Part shown: piece after piece, positions 8,538 to 15,685 of the stretch
Position numbering within the stretch: position 1 is the stretch's first letter
Layout of the letters: the number at the start of each line of letters is the position of its first letter
Origin: Oscillospiraceae bacterium
Lineage (GTDB): Bacteria; Bacillota; Clostridia; Oscillospirales; Oscillospiraceae
Reading direction: 5' to 3'
Assembly: GCA_902761635.1 (NCBI GenBank)
Contig: CACWLG010000010.1
Span: 1-64,000, forward strand
Length of the DNA: 64,000 bases
Notes under the pieces: model-generated
What the model saw: only the letters and a program-made list of their open reading frames with translations
The model's database searches: none
What the model was told of the DNA's origin: nothing
Made by a program: the position numbers and the translations under genes

Positions 8538-8575
8538 GAAAAGGGGTGCAGCAAAAGCATGCTGCACCCCTTTTC
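8538..8575. terminator. Bidirectional terminator between apt and birA
   Basis: Perfect 16-bp stem GAAAAGGGGTGCAGCA / TGCTGCACCCCTTTTC with a six-base loop; the A/T ends serve convergent transcripts from both sides. Confidence 0.9.
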
Positions 8576-8590
8576 GGCAGAAAGATCCTT

Positions 8591-9559
8591 TTATAGCCTC
8601 ACGCTCACCTCGCCGGAATTGAGCAGGCGCTCACTGCCGTCGGGAAGGCGGACGCGCAGGGAGTAGTTTTCATCCAGATCAATGGCCCTGGCGGGCACGG
8701 GCTCGCGGCCGGGGGCGAGGATGTTGATCGCCCTCCCCAGCACCAGCGAGCGGCTGCGGTAACCCGCAAAGACCTCCGGTGCCGCCGGGTCCGGGGTATA
8801 GTCCATCAGGCGGTCCAGGATCTCCGCCGCAAGCCGGCAGCGCAGCTCCGGCACAGGCTCGGCCCCGAAGGCCGCTCCCGCGATGCCGCGCAGCTCCTCC
8901 GGAAAGTCTCCGTCGGGCACGTGGGTGTTGACGCCGATGCCGATGATGACATAGTGCATCATGCCGCTCTCGCAGTCGACGCTGGCCTCCGTCAGGATGC
9001 CGCATACCTTGCGCCCGCCCACAAAGATGTCGTTGACCCACTTGATCTCGGCGTCCCTGCCGGAGAGAGCTTCAATCGCCTCCGACACAGCCACCGCCGC
9101 GCAGGCGGTCAGGCGCGTGGCATCCACGGCCGGCATCTCCGGGCGCAGCAGCAGGCTCATATACAGGCCGCTGTTGGCCGGGGAGTAGAAGCTGCGGCCC
9201 ATGCGGCCGCGGCCCATGAGCTGCTCCTCCGCGATCAGGGCAAGCCCGGCCTCCGCCCCTTCGGCCGCAAGAGCCTTGAGCGTCGTGTTGGTGGAGCCGA
9301 TGGTCTTGTAAACCTGCAGCCGCAGCTCCTTGTGCCGCAGATGGCGGGCGATGCCCTCGGCGCTGAGCACATCGCTCACCGAGTGCAGGCGGTAGCCGCG
9401 GTTCGGCTGGGATTCAATTTCATAGCCCAGGTCCCGCAATTGACCGATCGCTTTCCAGACTGCCGTGCGGCTGAGAGAAAGGCGCTCGGCAAGCTCCGAC
9501 CCGGAGACGTAGCTGTCCGCATTCTTCCAGAGAAAATCCAGCACCTCGTCGCGCGTCAT
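8591..9559 (-). CDS. birA: Biotin protein ligase / biotin repressor
   Basis: 322 residues. An N-terminal winged helix-turn-helix (about 1-65, with LAERLSLSRTAVWKAIGQLRDLGYEI) precedes the ligase domain with the biotinyl-adenylate loop GRGRMGRSFYSP, KWVNDIFV and GIGVNTHV, and a C-terminal SH3-like cap (about 275-322). It attaches biotin to carboxyltransferase subunits and, as biotinyl-AMP complex, represses biotin genes. Its ATG overlaps the TGA of bioY by four bases, so the two form one transcript. A BirA-type operator lies upstream of bioY at 10162-10196, which makes the unit self-regulated. Confidence 0.95.
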   Translation of the reverse strand: MTRDEVLDFLWKNADSYVSGSELAERLSLSRTAVWKAIGQLRDLGYEIESQPNRGYRLHSVSDVLSAEGIARHLRHKELRLQVYKTIGSTNTTLKALAAEGAEAGLALIAEEQLMGRGRMGRSFYSPANSGLYMSLLLRPEMPAVDATRLTACAAVAVSEAIEALSGRDAEIKWVNDIFVGGRKVCGILTEASVDCESGMMHYVIIGIGVNTHVPDGDFPEELRGIAGAAFGAEPVPELRCRLAAEILDRLMDYTPDPAAPEVFAGYRSRSLVLGRAINILAPGREPVPARAIDLDENYSLRVRLPDGSERLLNSGEVSVRL

Positions 9560-10113
9560 GCCGTGCGCACCTCCCGGTTTATGATCGGATAGAGCCGGCC
9601 CGTGAGCGTGCTTGCCAGGACGATCTTGACCGCATCCGGCAACAGATAGGGGACCACACACCAGCCAAGCGCCGTGCCGAGACCGATGGGGCCGGATTTG
9701 CGCGCATAGACATACAGGAACCAGACCGTCCCAAAGGCATAGCACACGAGGATGCCGACGGCCATGGAGCCGATCAGCACCGGGAGGCTGCGCCCCAGCT
9801 TCTCTACGGCAAGCCCCACGATCAACGCCGTAAACAGAAAGCCCACAAGATAGCCGCCCGTGGTTCCCAGCAGGATACCGACGCCGCCCGTGAAGCCCGC
9901 GAAGACCGGCGCGCCCGCAGCGCCCAGCAGCAGGTAGCAGACCACGGCCCACATGCCGCGGCGCAGACCGAGCAGAGCCGACACCAGGCACACGGCGAAG
10001 GTTTGCATGGTGAAGGGGATCGTCATCGGGACCGAGATCCAGGAGCACATGGCGATCAGCGCCGCACCCGTGGCGATCAGGGCCGTGTCCTGTGCGGTAA
10101 GTTTGGTGTTCAT
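9556..10113 (-). CDS. bioY: BioY biotin transporter substrate-specificity component
   Basis: 185 residues, almost wholly hydrophobic with about six membrane helices, and the BioY signature GAAGAPVFAGFTGGVGILLGTTGGYLVGF in the middle. BioY is the S-component of an ECF-type biotin importer; the energising EcfAA'T module is not in this window and is presumably shared and encoded elsewhere. The start is set by a strong AAAGGAGGG site eight bases upstream of ATG 10113. It is the first gene of the bioY-birA transcript. Confidence 0.95.
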   Translation of the reverse strand: MNTKLTAQDTALIATGAALIAMCSWISVPMTIPFTMQTFAVCLVSALLGLRRGMWAVVCYLLLGAAGAPVFAGFTGGVGILLGTTGGYLVGFLFTALIVGLAVEKLGRSLPVLIGSMAVGILVCYAFGTVWFLYVYARKSGPIGLGTALGWCVVPYLLPDAVKIVLASTLTGRLYPIINREVRTA

Positions 10114-10139
10114 AGGGCTATCCCTCCTTTTTCGACAGG

Positions 10140-10169
10140 AGCATAGCACAGGCGCGGGCCGATTGTCAA
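10140..10169 (-). promoter_or_regulatory. bioY-birA promoter
   Basis: On the minus strand TTGACA (10164-10169), 18-base spacer, TATGCT (10140-10145). The -35 box is the proximal half of the BirA operator, so repressor binding would exclude RNA polymerase. Confidence 0.75.
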
Positions 10170-10196
10170 CCATAAAACGAGATTTTGGTTGACAAT
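10162..10196. promoter_or_regulatory. BirA operator
   Basis: Perfect inverted repeat ATTGTCAACC - 15 bases - GGTTGACAAT. This matches the known BirA box architecture (TTGTnAACC, spacer of 14-16, GGTTnACAA) and sits over the bioY promoter. Confidence 0.9.
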
Positions 10197-10208
10197 AGAA
10201 GCCGGAAA

Positions 10209-10238
10209 AAACTGCCCCACGTTTTTGTGAGGCAGTTT
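10209..10238. terminator. Terminator of the zinc-ribbon protein gene
   Basis: AAACTGCC ... GGCAGTTT with a 14-base interior that itself pairs (CAC/GTG); on the minus strand it is followed by TTTTTCCGG. It ends 15 bases past the stop of the gene at 10253. Confidence 0.75.
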
Positions 10239-10252
10239 GGAGATCAGGCTTT

Positions 10253-10906
10253 TTACTTGGCCGGGCGGCAGTAGACCGTGAGCTCTTTCTCGAAGCCTGC
10301 GCAGGTGAGGGTGAGCTTGCAGGAGCTCGGCAGGCTGCCGTTGTCGTGGCATTCCACATGGACGGCGTACTCATCGGTGCGCTCGATGGTCAGGATTTCG
10401 GGATTGCTGGACTGCCAGCTGACCTGCAGGCCCTGGAGCGTCAGCGGCATGACCTGAACGGTCAGGTCGATGGGATCATCCACCCAGATGGTGAAGTCGT
10501 TCTGGATCTCCGTGGTGAAGAACATGACGCGCAGACCCTCAACCGTGGGTGTGGGCGTGGGAGGCGGCGTGGGCGGTTCCTCAATGGGCGGGATATACTC
10601 GGTAACAACGGGCGGCGTGATGACGGTGGTCTGCTGCTTGACGTCCGCGCCCTCAAGGCTGGTGGTGACCATGACGATGACGGCCAGGACGACGGCGGTG
10701 ACCAGGATCAGGCCGAAGATAATCTGCCATTTGGCATTCGTTTCAGCGCGCTCATAGGCGGCGGTACCTTTCACCGTTCCGGGGGTCGGGCTTGGGGTAC
10801 GGCTGCTCTGTGTCACCCGGCGGGTGCCGCAGTTTGGGCAGCGGCTGCGCAAGGAAGAAAATGTCTCGCCGCAGCGACGGCATTTTACTTCTGGGATCAT
10901 GGGCAT
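10253..10906 (-). CDS. Zinc-ribbon, single-span membrane protein with an extracytoplasmic Ig-like domain
   Basis: 217 residues. An N-terminal zinc ribbon (C9-C12, C23-C26; CRRC and CPNC) is followed by a Ser/Thr/Pro linker, one membrane helix (IIFGLILVTAVVLAVIVMV, about 60-82), a proline/threonine-rich spacer (PPIEEPPTPPPTPTPT, about 100-120) and a C-terminal beta-rich domain (about 125-215, VSWQSSNPEILTIE) of bacterial Ig-like (Big) type. The layout places the ribbon in the cytoplasm and the Ig domain outside. No specific family function is recognised. It is monocistronic with its own promoter (11057-11085) and terminator. Confidence 0.75.
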   Translation of the reverse strand: MPMIPEVKCRRCGETFSSLRSRCPNCGTRRVTQSSRTPSPTPGTVKGTAAYERAETNAKWQIIFGLILVTAVVLAVIVMVTTSLEGADVKQQTTVITPPVVTEYIPPIEEPPTPPPTPTPTVEGLRVMFFTTEIQNDFTIWVDDPIDLTVQVMPLTLQGLQVSWQSSNPEILTIERTDEYAVHVECHDNGSLPSSCKLTLTCAGFEKELTVYCRPAK

Positions 10907-11056
10907 AACGGGTTCCTCCGTTCTGTATCAATTACGAGAGGCTTGCTTTCTGTGCATGAAAGACAGATGCAGTCTGCCGGATTCCGTGCCGGATCATGGA
11001 AAGCGGCAGGAAAAAACACATATTCTATGGCTGAAAGGGCATATATATCTTTGAGT

Positions 11057-11085
11057 ATAATACATCTAAATTCCCTTTTCGTCAA
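11057..11085 (-). promoter_or_regulatory. Promoter of the zinc-ribbon protein gene
   Basis: Minus strand TTGACG (11080-11085), 17-base spacer, TATTAT (11057-11062). Confidence 0.7.
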
Positions 11086-11272
11086 GACTTGTCATGCCCT
11101 GACGCGCTTATTTTGCGCTTTTTCTGACATAAATTCCCCACTTTGACCGCATTCAGCAGGATCCCTGCCTTTTATTCTGCCGTATGTACGCGCGAATATG
11201 CCGCGCCGTTCCCATTTGAAAAATAAGGCAGTCTTGACCGCCGCCATCCGCCCGTCCCCAAAGCGAAAAACA

Positions 11273-11301
11273 TTTGATTTTTGGCGATTGGCTGTTATAA
11301 T
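11273..11301 (+). promoter_or_regulatory. Promoter of the lipoprotein-diguanylate cyclase operon
   Basis: TTTGAT (11273-11278), 17-base spacer, perfect TATAAT (11296-11301). The leader to the start at 11439 is about 130 bases. Confidence 0.65.
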
Positions 11302-11438
11302 GGTTTTTGGGAATCTTCACCAGTTGCATCGCGGCCCCGCTGCGTTTTCAATGGCCGGCGCCTTGAAAACAAGCGAGGGGACGATCGCTTTTGAGAAAAG
11401 AATGTGTCTTGACAGAATACAGACAGGAGCTTGGTGGA

Positions 11439-12560
11439 ATGAAGAAATACGCAAAGATACTGCTGATCTTGATAACGGCATTGGCGGTGCTGTCCTGTTT
11501 TACCGCCTGTTCTTCAGCCGCCTCCGCTGCCGGTCCGGATGAGAACACGCCTCCGGGGAAGCCGGGCGCGGCGGCAGAAGAGCCGGAATCATCCGGGGCG
11601 GATGACTCGGTGCGCAGCGCGGTCGACTTTGACCATGAGCTGGATTCCTATAAGCCGCTGAAAGACCGTTACAATTTTTACTTTACCTACAAAACCGTTC
11701 ACCCCTGGTGGGACGCTGTGGCGCTCGGAATGGAGGAGGCCCAGAGACAGTATCTGAGCGAGGGGATCACCGTTACCTACGAGTACATGGCGCCGGAAGG
11801 GGCGTCCGCCGAGGATCAGACCGAGAGACTGCTGACGGCGGCACAGAAGGACTATGATGTGATCGGCGTGGATGTCGCGGACGAGGAAATCATATCCCCG
11901 CTTCTTGACAGACTGGTGGAGGCCGGGAAAAAGGTCATGACCTTCTCAAGCTCGGATGCCGCCGAGGGCTGCAAAAGACTCGCGTATGTCGGCAACACGC
12001 ACAACTATCAGGACGGCGCAGACCTGACAGAGGCGCTCTGCGAGAAGCTGGGTTACAGGGGAAAGGTTGCCATTCTCGTGGGAAGCGCAGGCGCCCCCTG
12101 CCATGAAGACCGGGCAAGGGGAGCCAGAGATACCATCGCCAAATATCCGGACATGGAAATCGTTGCCGTAGAGTACGACATGGATTCCGTGGATCTGGCG
12201 TATGAGCTTACCATGCAGATCCTGAAGGACTGCCCGGAGCTTGACGGGATCGTCTGCTGCAACATGAGCAATCCCGTCGGCGCTGCCAGAGCGATCACAG
12301 AGAAGAAAAGCAGCGCTGTCATTGTAGGCATGGACCATGACGAGGAGGCGCTGCGCTATCTGGACGATGGCGTGATCTATTGCCTCGGCGTGCAGGATTG
12401 CTTTTCGATCGGCTTTGATACGATTCAGGTCGCGGTGAAAATTGCGGACGGCAATCTGGCCGGTACCGTATTTCCCGAAAAAACAAATGAGATCACCACT
12501 GTTATCTATCAGAAAGACGCGGCATTGATGCTTGCGCTGTTGTATGGTGATATTATATGA
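11439..12560 (+). CDS. Periplasmic-type sugar-binding lipoprotein
   Basis: 373 residues from ATG 11439; upstream codons lack a ribosome binding site, whereas GGAGCTTGGTGG precedes this ATG. A lipoprotein signal (MKKYAKILLILITALAVLS, Cys at 20 or 24) and an acidic linker lead into a type I periplasmic-binding fold (Peripla_BP_4/RbsB-like): YTYKTVHPWWDAVALGMEEA, DVIGVDVADEEIISPLLDRLVEAGKKVMTFSSSD, KVAILVGSAGAPCHEDRARG, DGIVCCNMSNPVGAARAI and SAVIVGMDHDEEALRYL. Such proteins bind sugars or autoinducer-like ligands. No ABC permease or ATPase is next to it; instead its stop overlaps the start of a membrane diguanylate cyclase, so a sensory rather than transport role is inferred. Confidence 0.85.
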   Translation: MKKYAKILLILITALAVLSCFTACSSAASAAGPDENTPPGKPGAAAEEPESSGADDSVRSAVDFDHELDSYKPLKDRYNFYFTYKTVHPWWDAVALGMEEAQRQYLSEGITVTYEYMAPEGASAEDQTERLLTAAQKDYDVIGVDVADEEIISPLLDRLVEAGKKVMTFSSSDAAEGCKRLAYVGNTHNYQDGADLTEALCEKLGYRGKVAILVGSAGAPCHEDRARGARDTIAKYPDMEIVAVEYDMDSVDLAYELTMQILKDCPELDGIVCCNMSNPVGAARAITEKKSSAVIVGMDHDEEALRYLDDGVIYCLGVQDCFSIGFDTIQVAVKIADGNLAGTVFPEKTNEITTVIYQKDAALMLALLYGDII

Positions 12561-14059
12561 CACAGAAGAGACAGATAACGAACAGAAGCTTTGTGCTGAC
12601 AGCCATCCTGGGCAGCATGTTGATCCTGGCAATGATGACGGCCAATACAATATGGGTTTCGAGACAGGCCGGCGCCGCAACCAATGAAGCGGTCTCCGTG
12701 GTCAGCTCCTTTTATCTTGAGGCCATGGCGGACAGCCGCGCAAAGACCATCACAAATCTGATCAACAGCAACTTTGAGGAGATGGAAAAAGCTGTCGCCT
12801 TTATTGAAGAGGAAAAGATCGACTCGCAGGGAGAGCTGCGCAATGCAATCGGGAAGATCAAATCCCTGCTGGGACTCAGCCGCTTTGCGCTGGTAGACAA
12901 AGACAATATCGTGTATACGCAGTACACGACCTATACCGGGAGAAGCCGGCATGCGTTCCTGTCGGAGGAGACGATAAAGGATCGGATCATCCGGACGGTT
13001 TCACTCTACGGCTCCTCCAGGCAGTTGTGTCTGGTTATCCCGACACCGGAGCTTTCCATTATGGGAAAGCCCTTCAAGGCCTGCTTTGTGCAGTTGGATA
13101 TCAAAGAAATCGTGGATCTGCTGGCGTTTGACGATCAGGGGAGAACGCATTTCGCCCTGTACTCCAAAAACGGCGGCAATCTGTCCGGCACGGAGCTGGG
13201 GCCGATCATCTCGGACCGCAATCTTTTTGACGCGATTCAGGGGATCGTCCCGGAAAATGTCTGGAAGGAAAACCGCGCGAATTTTGAAAACGAGGCGGAG
13301 GGAAGCCTCTCGTTTTCCGTCGGCGGGACAGAAGAGACCCTGCGCTATGTCCCGATCCCGGGAACCGGCTGGGAGATTGCGATCCTGATACGCGAGAGCG
13401 TTATTCAGGATCAGATCCGGGACATCAGTGAAAGACACCTGGAATTCAGCAGGAATCAGGTCGTCTTTACCCTCGTGTCCGTGCTGCTGCTTGCGATCGT
13501 TCTTCTGCTTGAGATCAGGAAATTTTCCAAAGACAAGCTTGAAGAAGAGAAGGAAACCAGCAGAACCTTCCGCAACATGGCGAACACGGATTCCCTGACA
13601 GGGGTGCGCAACAAACACGCCTATTCCGAAATGGAAGCGGCCCTCAATCAGCAGATCCAGGCGGGGGAGATTGAGAAGCTGGCCGTTGTCGTAGGCGACA
13701 TCAACGGCCTGAAGCGTGTCAATGATACACAGGGACATGCTGCCGGGGACCAGCTGATCAAGGACGCCTGCGCGCTGATCTGTGAGTACTTCACGCATGG
13801 GGCCGTATTCCGTGTCGGCGGGGATGAATTCGTCGTTCTCCTCCAGGGGAAGGGCTACGATACGATGACGGAAGTTATCAGCAGTCTGAACGCCAGGGTC
13901 GAGGAAAACATGAAGGAAAACGGCGTGGTCGTTTCGGTCGGCTACTCCGCCCTGACGCCGGAGGACCGGCAGCTGCGCGACGTATTTGAAAGAGCCGACC
14001 AGATGATGTATGAACGAAAGAAGGAACTGAAGGCCATGGGCGCGCCGGCGCGCCGATGA
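12557..14059 (+). CDS. Membrane-bound diguanylate cyclase with extracytoplasmic sensor domain
   Basis: 500 residues. One membrane helix (about 11-33) and a second (VFTLVSVLLLAIVLLLEI, about 295-315) enclose an extracytoplasmic region of about 260 residues with a Cache-like pattern. The cytoplasmic GGDEF domain (about 335-495) has the intact active-site motif GGDEF at 421-425 preceded by GDINGLKRVNDTQGH, so synthesis of cyclic di-GMP is expected. The inhibitory RxxD site five residues before GGDEF is absent (FTHG there), so product inhibition through that site is unlikely. ATG overlaps the TGA of the binding lipoprotein (ATGA), which implies coupled translation and a shared signalling job. Confidence 0.9.
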   Translation: MTQKRQITNRSFVLTAILGSMLILAMMTANTIWVSRQAGAATNEAVSVVSSFYLEAMADSRAKTITNLINSNFEEMEKAVAFIEEEKIDSQGELRNAIGKIKSLLGLSRFALVDKDNIVYTQYTTYTGRSRHAFLSEETIKDRIIRTVSLYGSSRQLCLVIPTPELSIMGKPFKACFVQLDIKEIVDLLAFDDQGRTHFALYSKNGGNLSGTELGPIISDRNLFDAIQGIVPENVWKENRANFENEAEGSLSFSVGGTEETLRYVPIPGTGWEIAILIRESVIQDQIRDISERHLEFSRNQVVFTLVSVLLLAIVLLLEIRKFSKDKLEEEKETSRTFRNMANTDSLTGVRNKHAYSEMEAALNQQIQAGEIEKLAVVVGDINGLKRVNDTQGHAAGDQLIKDACALICEYFTHGAVFRVGGDEFVVLLQGKGYDTMTEVISSLNARVEENMKENGVVVSVGYSALTPEDRQLRDVFERADQMMYERKKELKAMGAPARR

Positions 14060-14108
14060 GTCCCCGCATGTGCGCAGCGGCGACACAGGGGATGTTTGCT
14101 CTTTTTCA

Positions 14109-14137
14109 TTGAAATATGACAGGGATGATGATACAAT
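14109..14137 (+). promoter_or_regulatory. Promoter of the P-loop/CYTH gene
   Basis: TTGAAA (14109-14114), 17-base spacer, TACAAT (14132-14137). Confidence 0.7.
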
Positions 14138-14228
14138 GAAGCTGCTTTGCAAAAGACCTGTCACCTGCACGCAGGCTCTCAACGAAAACGGCGCTCGCAA
14201 TCACCCATCATAAGAGGAGGAAAGCCCC

Positions 14229-15329
14229 ATGGCCAAACAGATCACAAGAATCGTTCTGACCGGCGGCCCTGCGGCGGGCAAGACAACGCTGATCAGCCGC
14301 ATACTCAAGGAGTTCAAGAGTGAGGACGGATGGAAGATCATCACCGTCCCCGAGACCGCGACGGAGCTGATCTCAGGCTTCGGCGTCGGGCCCTTCCCCA
14401 ACTGCATGTCCATGGAGGAGTTCCAGTTTTTTGTGGTGGAGGACCAGCTCCACAAGGAGCGGCTTGCCCTGAAGGCGGCGCAGATCGTACCGGAGGAAAA
14501 GATACTCATCCTTTTCGACCGGGCGGTGATGGATGACAAGGCCTATGTCTCGGATGAACAATTTGCCATGACCCTGGCCAGCTTCGGCACCACAGAGGCG
14601 GAGCTGATGGGCCATTATGACGCGGTGCTGCATCTGGTGACCTGTGCCAAGGGGGCGGAGTACGCCTATAACTACGGCAATGCCGCCCGGTATGAGAGCA
14701 TTGAGGATGCCCGCATTGCCGATGACAGGACCATCAGGGCCTGGTCGCCCCATCCGAATCACTATGTCATCGACAACTCCGTGGACTTTGAGGACAAGAT
14801 CAACCGCGCCGTGGCGCAGATCTACCTCATTCTGGGCCAGAGTGCGCCGGAGCCCGGCAAGAGGAAATATCTTGTCCGCATGCCGGACAGAGAGGAGCTC
14901 AGCCGCAAGTACAGTGCGCTGCCCATCGAGATGATGCAGACCTATCTGCTCTCCTCCGACCCGGAGATCGAGCGGCGCATCCGCCAGCAGTCCAGCCTCG
15001 GTGACCAGCTCTTTTTCTACACCACCAAGCGCGTGGGCGAGGACGGCACCCGTTGGGTGACCGAGCGCCCCATCTCCGAAAAGGATTACGTCAGCTATCT
15101 CATGGAGGGAGATCTGAGCCTGCGGAGCGTGCGCAAGCTCAAGTATCGCTTTGAATACGGCGGGCACCGGATGGAGCTGGACGTCTATCCCTTTGCCGAG
15201 GACAAGGCCATCCTCTTTGCCTACGGGTCGGGGGACGTGGCGCTGCCGCCGGAGATCGAGGTCATCCGCGAGGTGACCGGCGATCCATATTATAAAAACC
15301 GCGCCTTTGCCGACCGCCAGAGTCTGTAA
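14229..15329 (+). CDS. P-loop nucleotide-binding / CYTH domain fusion protein (TTD14-like)
   Basis: 366 residues. The N-terminal half (about 1-200) is a P-loop kinase-like domain of the AAA_28 type with Walker A GGPAAGKTT (12-20), a Walker-B-like ILILFDRAVMDDKAY and an Arg/Lys-rich lid. The C-terminal half (about 210-360) resembles a CYTH/triphosphate tunnel domain: KYLVRMPDREEL, RRIRQQSSL, FFYTTKR, ISEKDYVSYL, KLKYRFEYGGHRMELDVYPF. The same pairing is known in eukaryotic TTD14 and in scattered bacterial proteins, where nucleotide and phosphoinositide or triphosphate binding is discussed. The bacterial substrate is unknown to me. GGAGGAAAGCCCC precedes the ATG. It is monocistronic, with a strong terminator. 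Confidence 0.8.
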   Translation: MAKQITRIVLTGGPAAGKTTLISRILKEFKSEDGWKIITVPETATELISGFGVGPFPNCMSMEEFQFFVVEDQLHKERLALKAAQIVPEEKILILFDRAVMDDKAYVSDEQFAMTLASFGTTEAELMGHYDAVLHLVTCAKGAEYAYNYGNAARYESIEDARIADDRTIRAWSPHPNHYVIDNSVDFEDKINRAVAQIYLILGQSAPEPGKRKYLVRMPDREELSRKYSALPIEMMQTYLLSSDPEIERRIRQQSSLGDQLFFYTTKRVGEDGTRWVTERPISEKDYVSYLMEGDLSLRSVRKLKYRFEYGGHRMELDVYPFAEDKAILFAYGSGDVALPPEIEVIREVTGDPYYKNRAFADRQSL

Positions 15330-15363
15330 GCGCCGCAGCGCACAATCGAACAGAGAACAACTC

Positions 15364-15395
15364 GGAGCCGCGCGTGACCCGCGCGGCTCCGTTTT
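15364..15395 (+). terminator. Intrinsic terminator after the P-loop/CYTH gene
   Basis: GGAGCCGCGCG ... CGCGCGGCTCC, 11-bp perfect stem, five-base loop, then GTTTTT. Confidence 0.92.
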
Positions 15396-15440
15396 TGCGG
15401 CGAGGACGGGGAAAAGTATACACATGGCGATAGCTTTTTC

Positions 15441-15469
15441 TTGCTTTTCATTTTATCGCTTGCTATAAT
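15441..15469 (+). promoter_or_regulatory. Promoter of the lipase/LRR giant gene
   Basis: TTGCTT (15441-15446), 17-base spacer, perfect TATAAT (15464-15469). Transcription would start at about 15476, directly at the nested inverted repeat. Confidence 0.75.
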
Positions 15470-15473
15470 CAAA

Positions 15474-15584
15474 TTGCCACACAGTTTCATACAGATCAGC
15501 GTGCAAAGGATGATTTTTACCATCTCGGTAAAAATGCATCCTCCCTTTTCGCATCCTTTGCAGGCTGTGGAAACTGTGTGGCAA
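15474..15584. repeat. Nested inverted repeat in the 5' leader
   Basis: Three concentric exact pairs: TTGCCACACAGTTTC (15474-15488) with GAAACTGTGTGGCAA (15570-15584); TGCAAAGGATG (15502-15512) with CATCCTTTGCA (15552-15562); TTTTTACC (15514-15521) with GGTAAAAA (15527-15534). The whole 111-base block can fold into one long interrupted stem. Confidence 0.85.
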
Positions 15585-15655
15585 CAGGCGGAGTGATGTG
15601 TTTTTCGCGCATGGCTTCGGCTGACCCGACCATGCGCGTTTTGTTTATCTGGAGA
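15582..15655 (+). promoter_or_regulatory. Leader element shared with the giant M23 gene
   Basis: CAACAGGCGGAG, seven bases, TTTTTCGCGC, then a clear hairpin CGCGCATG / CATGCGCG (15606-15637) followed by TTTTGTTT. It corresponds base for base in layout to 2255-2311. The terminator-like hairpin lies inside the leader, 48 bases before the start codon. Confidence 0.6.
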
Positions 15656-15685
15656 AACATCAGCAGAGATAAAGGAGATACCGCC

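Larger units (their letters stand above)
10907..11438. other. Intergenic region with divergent promoters only
   Basis: Apart from the two promoters listed separately, I see a weak hairpin GCGCTTATTTTGCGC followed by TTTTTC near 11102-11123 and no credible reading frame with a ribosome binding site. Confidence 0.5.

Noticed and set aside
15578..15685. Upstream 36-codon extension of the lipase giant protein
   Set aside because: No ribosome binding site; it runs through the leader hairpins, while ATG 15686 has AAAGGAG and begins a signal peptide.
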